Assembly: GCA_029978705.1 (NCBI GenBank)
Contig: JAPOIY010000012.1
Coordinates: forward strand, 1-64,000
Length of the DNA: 64,000 bases
Origin: Actinomycetota bacterium
GTDB taxonomy: Bacteria; Actinomycetota; Actinomycetes; S36-B12; GCA-2699445
Direction of reading: 5' to 3'
The notes beneath the pieces were generated by a model, which saw only the letters and a program-made list of their open reading frames with translations, made no database searches and was not told the DNA's origin. Each line of letters begins with the position of its first letter. The stretch's first letter is position 1. Position numbers and translations under genes: made by a program. Shown here one piece after another: positions 42,860 through 50,729 of the stretch.

Positions 42860-43693
42860 ATGACCGAGTCGAGGTCCTGGCCCGGCCGCCTGCTGGCCCT
42901 GGTCGCCGTCGTCGGGCTCTGCGCGACTGTCCTGGGCTTCCGCGCGCCGGCGGCGCAGGCGGAACCCGCAGCCCCCGTCATCGTCGGTGGTCACGACGTC
43001 CCCACCGGTTCCTGGCCCGCCGTGGTAGCTATCGGCTACGCGGGCCGCTCCGCCTACAGCGGGTTCTTCTGCGGGGGCACCCTGATCGCCCCGACCTGGG
43101 TCCTGACCGCGGCCCACTGCGTCGAGGACGAGCGCCCGTCCGACCTCGTGGTCCATGTGGGCAAGACCGAACTGAACGCCCCTGAGGGGAGGGCGGTCCC
43201 CCTCGTGCGCATCGTCCGCTCCGAGTGGGACAAGAGTTCCGACCACAACGACGTGGCCCTGCTGCAGTTGGCCCAAGCCGTCCCCGAGGCCCCGATGGCC
43301 CTCGCGTCCTCCTCCACCGTTTACGCCCGCGGCACTCGCGCGACCGTCCTGGGATGGGGGAGCAGTCGCAGCGACGGCCGGGGCTTCCGCAACCACCTGC
43401 AGTCGGTGGTGTTGTCCATGGTGAGCCCCTCGCGCTGCCGGTGGAGCTGGTCGCAGATCTCCACCCGCCTGCAGGTCTGCACCGGCATGCCGGCCGGATC
43501 CATCCGCGTGGACTCCTGCAGCGGGGACAGCGGGGGGCCGGTCGTGGTCTACGGAGCGGCGGGGGAGCCGCTCCTGGCCGCGGTCATCAGCTATGGGGCG
43601 CGCCGGTGCGCGCTGCGCGGGGTTCCCGGGGTGAACACCAAGACCGTTCCCTACCGGCCGTGGATCTGGTCGGTCCTGACCGGCGCTGCCTGA
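42860..43693 (+). CDS. Secreted trypsin-like serine protease
   Basis: A 277-residue S1-family protease. The signal peptide is residues ~1-33 ('LLALVAVVGLCATVLGF', cleavage near AQA), with a short pro-segment before 'IVGGHDV', the classical mature N-terminus. The triad is His in 'LTAAHCV', Asp in 'DHNDVALL' and Ser in 'GDSGGPVV'. The Asp in 'VDSCSGDSGG', six residues before Ser, predicts cleavage after Arg/Lys. ATG 42860 (AGGATGCAGC upstream) is preferred over 42815. It converges on the metallopeptidase gene with 7 bp between stops. Confidence 0.92.
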   Translation: MTESRSWPGRLLALVAVVGLCATVLGFRAPAAQAEPAAPVIVGGHDVPTGSWPAVVAIGYAGRSAYSGFFCGGTLIAPTWVLTAAHCVEDERPSDLVVHVGKTELNAPEGRAVPLVRIVRSEWDKSSDHNDVALLQLAQAVPEAPMALASSSTVYARGTRATVLGWGSSRSDGRGFRNHLQSVVLSMVSPSRCRWSWSQISTRLQVCTGMPAGSIRVDSCSGDSGGPVVVYGAAGEPLLAAVISYGARRCALRGVPGVNTKTVPYRPWIWSVLTGAA

Positions 43694-43700
43694 CGGCCAC

Positions 43701-44567
43701 TCAGGCGAACGTGTTGCACTGACGCGCGTCCCCGGACTGGAAGCCGCGGGAGAACCACTCCTGCCGCTGCTGGGCGGACCCGTGGGTGAAGCTCTCCGGA
43801 CTCGACCGCGGGTCGATGCGGTCGTCGCCCACCGCGGCAGCCGCCTCGAGGGCCTGGTTCAACTCCTGTTGGGTGATCTGGACGTTGCCGCGGTCGTTCG
43901 CCTGCCGCGCCCAGACCCCCGCGTAGCAGTCCGCCTGCAACTCCAACAGGACGCTGTACCGGTTGCGGTTCCGCGGGTCCTGGCCCTGCAACTGCCGCAC
44001 CCGGCGTTCCTGACCTGTGATGTTCTGGACGTGATGGCCGACCTCGTGCGCGATCACGTACGCCTCGGCGTTGCGGCCGTTGGCGCCGAGCCGACGCAGG
44101 AGTTGCTGCATGAACCCGAGGTCGACGTAGACCTTGTTGTCGCCGGGGCAGTAGAACGGACCGGTCTGGCTGGACGCGGGACCGCAGGCGGTGCGCACGC
44201 CGCGTTCGAAGAACACGATCGTGGGCCTGCGGTATCCCTGCACCTGGCTGCCCCAGATCTCGTTCGTCTCGTTGAAGATCTTCGTGATGAAGCAGTCCTC
44301 GTACTGATCGATCGCCCCGGCCTGGTTGCAGCGGGTCGCGATGTCGCTGCCGGTACCCATCCCGGCCTGATTGGGGACGGGCACGTACTGGGTCTGCGAC
44401 TCGCTGCCGACCACGTTGACGCCGAAGATCACCGCGATGATGAGGCCGACGATCCCCAGGCCGCCACCGACCGTGGCCCCGCGGCCCATACCGCCGCCAC
44501 CCCCTCCCCGGCCGCCCCGCAGGTCCTGGACCTGAGAGGCGTCGACCTTGCCGTCGTCGAACTTCAC
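43701..44567 (-). CDS. Neutral zinc metallopeptidase (YpfJ family)
   Basis: A 288-residue membrane-anchored metallopeptidase-like protein. A Gly/Arg-rich cytosolic N-terminus ('RGGRGGGGGGMGRG') precedes one helix ('GIVGLIIAVIFGVNVVG', ~residues 38-54), and the rest is external. The zinc motif 'YVIAHEVGHHVQ' (HExxH) and the distal Glu region 'LELQADCYAGVWA' are intact, as is 'FCPGDNKVYVDL'-like 'YCPGDNKVYVDL'. The GTG start has GGAGGT upstream. Substrate unknown. Cys residues outside the membrane may form disulfides. Confidence 0.9.
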   Translation of the reverse strand: MKFDDGKVDASQVQDLRGGRGGGGGGMGRGATVGGGLGIVGLIIAVIFGVNVVGSESQTQYVPVPNQAGMGTGSDIATRCNQAGAIDQYEDCFITKIFNETNEIWGSQVQGYRRPTIVFFERGVRTACGPASSQTGPFYCPGDNKVYVDLGFMQQLLRRLGANGRNAEAYVIAHEVGHHVQNITGQERRVRQLQGQDPRNRNRYSVLLELQADCYAGVWARQANDRGNVQITQQELNQALEAAAAVGDDRIDPRSSPESFTHGSAQQRQEWFSRGFQSGDARQCNTFA

Positions 44568-44633
44568 CCCGACCTCCGATCGTCGCGATGATCACCCTAA
44601 CGACGCCCGCACGGGGAAGCAGGAGATCCCGCC

Positions 44634-44639
44634 TAGACT
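44634..44639 (+). promoter_or_regulatory. -10-like hexamer for the ABC-F gene
   Basis: TAGACT lies nine bases before the GTG and directly precedes GGAGG, so the transcript would have at most a very short leader. Confidence 0.4.
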
Positions 44640-44648
44640 GGAGGTCCT

Positions 44649-46244
44649 GTGATCACCGTTGACGACCTCGAACTGCGCGCCGGCTCCCGGCTGCTGCTGG
44701 GCGACTCGTCCTTTCGGGTCGGCTCAGGCGACAAGGTGGGCCTGGTCGGGCGCAACGGCGCCGGCAAGACCACGCTGACCCGGGTCCTGGCGGGGGAGGG
44801 GGTCCCCGCTGGGGGGCGGGTGTCCAGCTCCGGTGACGTCGGCTACCTGCCCCAGGACCCCCGCTCCGGTGATCCCGGGCAACTCGCCCGCGACCGCATC
44901 CTGTCGGCCCGCGGCATCCACGAGGCCCGCAGCAGGATGGCGACGGCGGCGCAGCGGATGGCCAGTGCCGACGACGCCACCCGCGACCGGGCGATGCGCC
45001 GTTACGCCAACGCGGAGGCCGAGTTCCTGCGCCTCGGCGGCTACAGCGCGACCGCGGAGGCGGAGGCCATCGCGGGCAACCTCGGGCTGCCCGACCGGGT
45101 CCTCGACCAGGAGGTCGGCACCCTGTCCGGGGGGCAGCGGCGCCGCGTGGAACTGGCCCGGATCCTGTTCTCCGGCGCTCCCACCCTGCTGCTGGACGAG
45201 CCGACCAACCACCTGGACGCCGACTCGGTCACGTGGCTGCGTGGCTTCCTCGGATCCTTCCGCGGCTCCCTGGTGATCATCAGCCACGACGTGGAACTCC
45301 TCGCCGCCAGCGTCAACCGGGTGTTCCACCTCGACGCCACCCGCGCGGAGTTGGAGATCTACAACATGGGATGGCCGGCGTACCTCCGGCAGCGTGAGGT
45401 CGACGAGCGGCGCCGCCGGCGGGAGAAGGCGAACGCGGAGAAACAGGCCCACGCCCTGCGGGACCAGGCCGAACGGATGCGCTACAAGGCGACCAAGGCG
45501 AAACAGGCGCAAGTGATGTTGCGCCGGGCCGACCACCTGCTGTCCGGGGTCGACGAACGGCAGGCGGACCGCGTAGCGCGGCTCCGGCTGCCGAAGCCGG
45601 TGCCCTGCGGCCGGGTCCCCCTGACGGCCAGCGAGCTCAGCAAGTACTACGGCTCGCAGGAGGTCTTCACCGACGTCGACTTGGCCATCGACCGCGGGTC
45701 GCGGGTCGTGGTGCTGGGACTCAACGGCGCCGGCAAGACGACCTTGTTGCGACTGCTCGCCGGACAGGACGCCCCGGACACCGGCAGCGTCGCCGCGGGA
45801 CACGGACTGAGGCTGGGGTACTACGCGCAGGAACACGAACAACTCGACACCGACGCAACCGTCCTGGCCAACATGCTGGCGGCCGGTGCGGACATCGACG
45901 CACAGCAGGCCCGCGATGTGCTCGGCTCGTTCCTGTTCTCCGGCGACGACGTGCACAAGCCCGCCGGTGTCCTGTCCGGGGGGGAGAAGACCCGCCTGGC
46001 GCTGGCGATGCTGGTGGTGTCGGGCGCCAACGTCCTGCTGCTCGACGAGCCCACCAACAACCTGGACCCCGCCAGCCGCGAGGAGATCCTCGGCGCCCTG
46101 CGCGACTACGAAGGGGCGGTCGTCCTGGTGAGCCATGATGAGGGGGCCGTCGCGGCGCTGGACCCGGACCGCGTCCTGTTGCTGCCCGACGGGGTGGAGG
46201 ACCACTGGAACGCCGATTACCGCGATCTGGTCGCCCTGGCCTGA
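44649..46244 (+). CDS. ABC-F family ATP-binding protein
   Basis: A 531-residue soluble protein with two ABC ATPase domains and no membrane segment. Walker A motifs are 'GRNGAGKTT' (~residue 37) and 'GLNGAGKTT' (~359); signatures are 'LSGGQRRRVELA' and 'LSGGEKTRLALA'. The charged inter-domain linker ('RRREKANAEKQAHALRDQAE') is the P-site tRNA-interaction motif of ABC-F translation factors. It may act on stalled ribosomes, or protect ribosomes from an antibiotic; the linker alone does not settle which. It is divergent from the metallopeptidase gene. Confidence 0.93.
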   Translation: MITVDDLELRAGSRLLLGDSSFRVGSGDKVGLVGRNGAGKTTLTRVLAGEGVPAGGRVSSSGDVGYLPQDPRSGDPGQLARDRILSARGIHEARSRMATAAQRMASADDATRDRAMRRYANAEAEFLRLGGYSATAEAEAIAGNLGLPDRVLDQEVGTLSGGQRRRVELARILFSGAPTLLLDEPTNHLDADSVTWLRGFLGSFRGSLVIISHDVELLAASVNRVFHLDATRAELEIYNMGWPAYLRQREVDERRRRREKANAEKQAHALRDQAERMRYKATKAKQAQVMLRRADHLLSGVDERQADRVARLRLPKPVPCGRVPLTASELSKYYGSQEVFTDVDLAIDRGSRVVVLGLNGAGKTTLLRLLAGQDAPDTGSVAAGHGLRLGYYAQEHEQLDTDATVLANMLAAGADIDAQQARDVLGSFLFSGDDVHKPAGVLSGGEKTRLALAMLVVSGANVLLLDEPTNNLDPASREEILGALRDYEGAVVLVSHDEGAVAALDPDRVLLLPDGVEDHWNADYRDLVALA

Positions 46245-46257
46245 CTCGAATCGCTCC

Positions 46258-46279
46258 TATCCCATGAGCAGTAGGGATA
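46258..46279 (+). repeat. Inverted repeat upstream of the small HTH gene
   Basis: TATCCC and GGGATA are perfect 6-bp arms with a 10-base spacer, in a 160-bp stretch that is richer in A/T than its surroundings. It could be an operator, including for autoregulation by the HTH protein, or the end of the ABC-F transcript. Confidence 0.35.
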
Positions 46280-46404
46280 ACTACCGGAAGCGGTAAGGGT
46301 CTTTCGGCGCGTCTTTGCGTGAGTAGGTGCAATTGCCTGCGATTTCGACAACTATGGGCCCATGTCGGGCGGGAGGCACCCGGGCCCGGCATTGGAGGTC
46401 TTCA

Positions 46405-46635
46405 GTGGCTCAGTACGCCAAAGGCAAGCGCATCACCGGCACCGAACGCGACAAGTTGGGACGGTCCCTGCGGAAGCAGTACGAATCAGGGGCGAGCATT
46501 CGATCGCTCGCCGCCGAGACGGGACGGTCCTACGGGTTCATCCACCGCGTGCTCCTCGACGAGGGCGTGACCCTGCGCGGCCGCGGTGGCGCGACCCGCG
46601 GGCCGGCCAAGAAGGGCGTCAAGAGCAAGAAGTAG
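46405..46635 (+). CDS. Small helix-turn-helix DNA-binding protein
   Basis: A 76-residue basic protein: 'GKRITGTERDKLGRSLRKQY', then the HTH 'GASIRSLAAETGRSYGFIHRVL' (~residues 28-49), then a Gly/Arg/Lys tail ('GRGGATRGPAKKGVKSKK'). Near-identical small HTH proteins are conserved across streptomycetes and relatives from memory, with no settled function. The GTG 46405 start has GGAGGTC upstream. It is followed by a strong hairpin, so it is probably monocistronic and well expressed. Confidence 0.85.
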   Translation: MAQYAKGKRITGTERDKLGRSLRKQYESGASIRSLAAETGRSYGFIHRVLLDEGVTLRGRGGATRGPAKKGVKSKK

Positions 46636-46648
46636 GCGTTCGCCGGCA

Positions 46649-46671
46649 GCGGACCCCGGAAGCGGGGCCGC
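46649..46671 (+). terminator. Rho-independent-type hairpin after the HTH gene
   Basis: GCGG-CCCCG pairs with CGGGG-CCGC around a GAAG tetraloop, with a single-base A bulge, starting 13 bp after the stop codon. This is a nine-pair GC stem without a U-tract, typical for high-GC actinobacteria. Confidence 0.6.
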
Positions 46672-46730
46672 GCCCGCAGCCTTACCCTTCCTGAAGGACC
46701 CGGACCCGGGTCGGGACGACAGGAGCAGGT

Positions 46731-48632
46731 ATGGCGCACGGCGGTCCCTCCGGCGGCGCCGGGGGCCGGGTCACGGCCTTCCGCTCCTTCTCCCGGGACC
46801 GCTCCGTTCTGGACGAACACCTGCAGCCCGGCATCGGCCGGCGCATCCTGCGCTACGCACGGCCCTTTCGGCCGCTGGTGATCCTGTTCCTCATCACGTT
46901 GGTCATCGACGCCCTGCTCACGGTCGTGCAGCCCCTGCTGTTTCGGCGCATCGTCGACAGTGGCATCACCCCCGGCAACGCCACGGTGGTCACCGTGACG
47001 GCCTTGATCGTCGCGGTCGTGGCCGTCATCGACGCGGGGATCGGCCTGTGGTCGCGGTACCTGTCCGCCCGCATCGGAGAAGGCCTGATCTTCCACCTCC
47101 GCTCCGAGGTGTTCGACCACGTCCAGCGCCAGTCCATCGCGTTCTTCACCCGGGCCCAGACCGGGGCCCTCGTGTCGCGGCTGAACACCGACGTCATCGG
47201 GGCGCAGCAGGCGTTCACATCGACTCTGAGCGGGGTCGTCGGCAACCTCATCACGGTCGTGACGGTCCTGGTCACCATGTTCTGGCTGTCCTGGCAGATC
47301 ACGCTCATGGCGCTCGTGCTCCTGCCGATCTTCCTGCTGCCGGCGCGCTGGATGGGCCGTCGCCTGCAGGCGTTGACCCGCCAGCAGATGCAGTGGAACG
47401 CCGACCTCAGCATCCAGATGACGGAGCGGTTCAACGTGGCCGGCGCCCTGCTGGTGAAACTGTTCGGGCGCCCCGCCGAGGAGCAGGCGGCGTACGACGA
47501 GCGCGCGGCGGGGGTGCGCGACATCGGCGTCAAGATCGCTCTCGCCAACCGGTACTTCTTCACGGCCCTCACCCTGGTCGCCGCACTCGCGACCGCGATC
47601 GCCTACGGAGTCGGTGGCAACCTCGTGATCACGGGAGCGTTGACCCTCGGCACGCTGCTGGCCCTCGTCGGGCTGCTGGCGCAGCTCTACGGACCGCTGA
47701 CCGCCCTGTCCAACGTCCGCGTCGACGTCATGACGGCGCTGGTGAGTTTCGACCGGGTCTTCGAGGTGCTCGACCTGCAGCCGATGGTGCAGGACCGGCC
47801 CGGGGCGGTGACACTGCCCCGCGGCTCGGCGCCGGACGTGCGGTTCGAGTCAGTGGGATTCACCTATCCCGGGGCGGATGAGGTCTCGCTGGCGTCGCTG
47901 GAGTCCGTCGCCCGTCCCGGCGTGCGTCCCAGCCACAGCGGGCCCACCCTCACCGATGTGAGCTTCACCGTGCCCCCGGGGAGCACGGTGGCGCTGGTCG
48001 GCCCGTCGGGCGCGGGCAAGACCACGATCACCGCTCTCACCTCCCGGCTGTACGACCCGACATCGGGCAGCGTCAGCATCGCCGGGCACGACCTGCGAGA
48101 CGTCACGCAGCAGTCCCTGCACGCGGTGGTCGGGGTCGTCACCCAGGACGCCCACATGTTCCACGACACGATCCGCGCGAACCTCGCCTACGCCAGCCCG
48201 GGGGCCAGCGACGACGAGATCCTCGCAGCGTGTGACGCCGCCCGCATCGGCGACCTCGTCCGGGGGTTGCCGCAGGGCCTCGACACGGTTGTGGGGGACC
48301 GGGGGCACCGCCTGTCGGGCGGCGAGAAGCAGCGCCTCGCGATCGCCCGGCTGCTGCTCAAGAGGCCCGATGTCGTGATTCTCGACGAGGCCACCGCCCA
48401 CCTCGACAGCGAGAGCGAGGCGGCGGTGCAGCGCGCCCTCGCCACCGCCCTCGAGGGGCGCACGGCCCTGGTGATCGCCCACCGCCTGAGCACGATCCGC
48501 GAGGCCGACCTCATCCTCGTCATCGACGAAGGGCGGGTCGCCGAGTCCGGGACCCACGACGAGCTGCTGGCGCGCGACGGCCTCTACGCCGACCTGTACC
48601 GCACCCAGTTCCACGCCACCCCCGCGGTGTGA
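46731..48632 (+). CDS. ABC transporter, fused permease and ATPase (MsbA-like)
   Basis: A 633-residue half-transporter. Six membrane helices lie at ~residues 45-330 ('PLVILFLITLVIDALLTVV', 'LITVVTVLVTMFWLSWQITL', 'LVGLLAQLYGPLTAL'). The nucleotide-binding domain has Walker A 'GPSGAGKTTI' (~425), signature 'LSGGEKQRLAIARLL' and Walker B 'VVILDEATAHLDSES'. An unusual ~20-residue insert ('ADEVSLASLESVARPGVRPS') lies just before the ATPase core. It probably homodimerises to export a lipid or drug. The ATG follows AGGAGCAGGT, and a TACCCT hexamer lies ~40 bp upstream. Confidence 0.93.
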   Translation: MAHGGPSGGAGGRVTAFRSFSRDRSVLDEHLQPGIGRRILRYARPFRPLVILFLITLVIDALLTVVQPLLFRRIVDSGITPGNATVVTVTALIVAVVAVIDAGIGLWSRYLSARIGEGLIFHLRSEVFDHVQRQSIAFFTRAQTGALVSRLNTDVIGAQQAFTSTLSGVVGNLITVVTVLVTMFWLSWQITLMALVLLPIFLLPARWMGRRLQALTRQQMQWNADLSIQMTERFNVAGALLVKLFGRPAEEQAAYDERAAGVRDIGVKIALANRYFFTALTLVAALATAIAYGVGGNLVITGALTLGTLLALVGLLAQLYGPLTALSNVRVDVMTALVSFDRVFEVLDLQPMVQDRPGAVTLPRGSAPDVRFESVGFTYPGADEVSLASLESVARPGVRPSHSGPTLTDVSFTVPPGSTVALVGPSGAGKTTITALTSRLYDPTSGSVSIAGHDLRDVTQQSLHAVVGVVTQDAHMFHDTIRANLAYASPGASDDEILAACDAARIGDLVRGLPQGLDTVVGDRGHRLSGGEKQRLAIARLLLKRPDVVILDEATAHLDSESEAAVQRALATALEGRTALVIAHRLSTIREADLILVIDEGRVAESGTHDELLARDGLYADLYRTQFHATPAV

Positions 48633-48717
48633 GGCGGATCCGGCCGATCGGCCCGGTCCGGTGCCCGCTGGCGCGTAGGTTGGCCCGGGAATCCGCACAC
48701 CCGGGGAGGACCGGACC

Positions 48718-50295
48718 ATGAGCATCAGCGAGCCGCTGCCCGAGCTGGTGGATGTCGCCATCGTCGGAGGCGGAGTGGCGGGGCTGTATGCCGGCTACTC
48801 CCTGCTCACCCGCGGGGCCGGGGTGCCCGGGGGTGGGCCCGGATCCCCCCGCGTCGCGATCCTGGAGGCCGACCATCGGACCGGGGGGCGGCTGAGCACG
48901 GTCACGCCTCCGGATGCGCCCCATCTGCATGCGGAGATCGGGGGGATGAGGTTCACGTCCACGCAGACGCTGGTGGTGGACCTCATCGACCACCTGGGTC
49001 TGGGCCACCGGCCCTTCCCCCTGGGCGACATGAGTGACAGCCACGACCTGCACTATCTGCGCGGTCGGCACTTCAGCCTCGCCGAACTGCAGGCCGGCTC
49101 CGACCGCGTTCCCTACGCCCTCACCCCCGAGGAGCGGGGCCTGTCGGTCCCCCAGTTGCTCGGTAGGGTCCTGAACCGCCTCGTGCCCGAGGGCGGGGCT
49201 CTGTCCGAGGAGGAGCGGCTGCGCCGGGAGCGGGAGCAACGCATCGACGGAGTCCCGATCACGGAGGTCTCCCTGCCCGCCTACATCGCCGACGTGCTGT
49301 CTCCCGGCGCCTTCGACCTCGTGATGGACGGGCTGGGCTACTCGTGCAGCCGCGATCCGGAGGTCGGTCTGATCAACCTCCTGCACACCGATCTCGCCGG
49401 GGGGGAACACCGCACGCTGAACGGCGGCATGCAGACGCTGGTCGACACCCTGGCCGAGCGGTACGCGGCCCGAGGGGGCCACACCAGCCTGGACACCAGG
49501 GTGCGGGGTGTCGCCCGCGGGCCCGACGGCACCCTGATCGTCACCGCGGACCGGGACGGCCAGCCGACGACCATCGCCGCACGCCACGTGGTCCTGGCGC
49601 TGCCACGGCGCCCGCTGGAACTGCTGGACCTCGCTGCCGGCGTCTTGGGGGAGTCGACGCTGGCCGACGATCTCGATGCCGTCGTACCGATCCCCGCCGG
49701 CAAGCTGTACCTCACCTTCGCTGAGCCCTGGTGGGAGGAGATCGGCCTGCGGCGCGGGAAATCGGTCACGGATCTGCCGATGCGCCAGTGCCTGTACTTC
49801 GGGGTCGAGGACGAGGCGCCCGGTGGCGTCCCGGGGAACCGGACCGGGTTGCTGGTCGCCAGCTACACCGACGGGCCCGCCTCCCGGTACTGGGAGGACC
49901 ACGAGAATGTGGGGGAGGAGATCTTCCACGGATCGCGGCCCAGCCCGGCGGATCTGACCGCACCCCAGTTCATGGTCGACGATGCCCTCGCGCAGTTGGC
50001 GGAGGTGCACGGCGTGCCGGTCCCGGCCCCCGTGTGGGCCGCCCACAAGAACTGGACCCGGGACCCGTTCGGGGCCGGCTGGCACTACTGGCGCACCGGC
50101 TACCGGTCCACCGACGTCATCCCGCGGATGCGCCAACCACTGCCCGGAACGTCCCTGGCCGTATGCGGTGAGGCGTTCTCAGCCAACCAGGGATGGATCC
50201 TGGGGGCGTTGACCTCCACCGAACGGGTGCTGCGCGACCTGTTGGGTCAGCCGCCTGCCCCGTGGATGTCCCCGGAGCTCGCCCTGGGTCCCTGA
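48718..50295 (+). CDS. FAD-dependent amine oxidase family protein
   Basis: A 525-residue flavoprotein of the monoamine/L-amino-acid oxidase family. The dinucleotide-binding 'VAIVGGGVAGLYAGYSLL' (~residues 12-29), a second FAD motif 'DHRTGGRLSTVTPP', the substrate-domain opening 'EIGGMRF' and the C-terminal FAD-contact 'VCGEAFSANQGWILGALTSTERVL' are present. There is no signal peptide, so it is probably cytosolic. The substrate is unknown (amine, amino acid or carotenoid-like). Its last 49 bp overlap, on the opposite strand, the 3' end of an NTF2-like gene. Confidence 0.88.
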   Translation: MSISEPLPELVDVAIVGGGVAGLYAGYSLLTRGAGVPGGGPGSPRVAILEADHRTGGRLSTVTPPDAPHLHAEIGGMRFTSTQTLVVDLIDHLGLGHRPFPLGDMSDSHDLHYLRGRHFSLAELQAGSDRVPYALTPEERGLSVPQLLGRVLNRLVPEGGALSEEERLRREREQRIDGVPITEVSLPAYIADVLSPGAFDLVMDGLGYSCSRDPEVGLINLLHTDLAGGEHRTLNGGMQTLVDTLAERYAARGGHTSLDTRVRGVARGPDGTLIVTADRDGQPTTIAARHVVLALPRRPLELLDLAAGVLGESTLADDLDAVVPIPAGKLYLTFAEPWWEEIGLRRGKSVTDLPMRQCLYFGVEDEAPGGVPGNRTGLLVASYTDGPASRYWEDHENVGEEIFHGSRPSPADLTAPQFMVDDALAQLAEVHGVPVPAPVWAAHKNWTRDPFGAGWHYWRTGYRSTDVIPRMRQPLPGTSLAVCGEAFSANQGWILGALTSTERVLRDLLGQPPAPWMSPELALGP

Positions 50296-50729
50296 GAGTC
50301 GCACGCACCGAGCTGGCGCAGGATCTCCGGCAGTCCGCTGCGCGGGGAGTGCTCCACCCGGATCCGCTCGATCCGGCCGTCCGCGGCGACCCGCGCCTGG
50401 AACGGCTCGGGGGGCAGGTGCACCCTACGACCCGTCGCGGGAATGTCGATGTCCCGCTGCGGCAGCAGCAGGCGGCCGGTGTGGGTGCCGGCGACGTGGA
50501 AGACTCCCGCAGCGACCGTCGTGTCCCCGGTCAGGTCGGTGATGCCGTGGGTGAGATCCGGGAAGGCCGCGCCGATGAGCTGCAGCGCCGCCAGCCACCG
50601 ATCGGCCCCGATGACGCCGGACAGGCTGCTGACGTGCTCGAAGCCCGGGGCCAGCAAGCGCGCCGCCCCCGTGACGTCACCGGAATCGATCCGGTCGAAC
50701 AGCGTGGTCACGGTCTCCGGTGCGTTCAT
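50247..50729 (-). CDS. NTF2-like/SnoaL-type protein
   Basis: A 160-residue single-domain protein of the NTF2-like fold: N-terminal helices 'TVTTLFDRIDSGDVTGAARLLAPGFEHV', then the strands 'VAAGVFHVAGTHTG' and 'HLPPEPFQARVAADGRIERIRVEH'. SnoaL-like members are cyclases, isomerases or hydrolases of small molecules, and others are only binding proteins. The ATG at 50729 overlaps the MFS stop by four bases. It is the last gene of an ATP-grasp/MFS/NTF2 operon. The 3' end runs 49 bp antisense into the amine oxidase gene. Confidence 0.8.
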   Translation of the reverse strand: MNAPETVTTLFDRIDSGDVTGAARLLAPGFEHVSSLSGVIGADRWLAALQLIGAAFPDLTHGITDLTGDTTVAAGVFHVAGTHTGRLLLPQRDIDIPATGRRVHLPPEPFQARVAADGRIERIRVEHSPRSGLPEILRQLGACDSQGPRASSGDIHGAGG

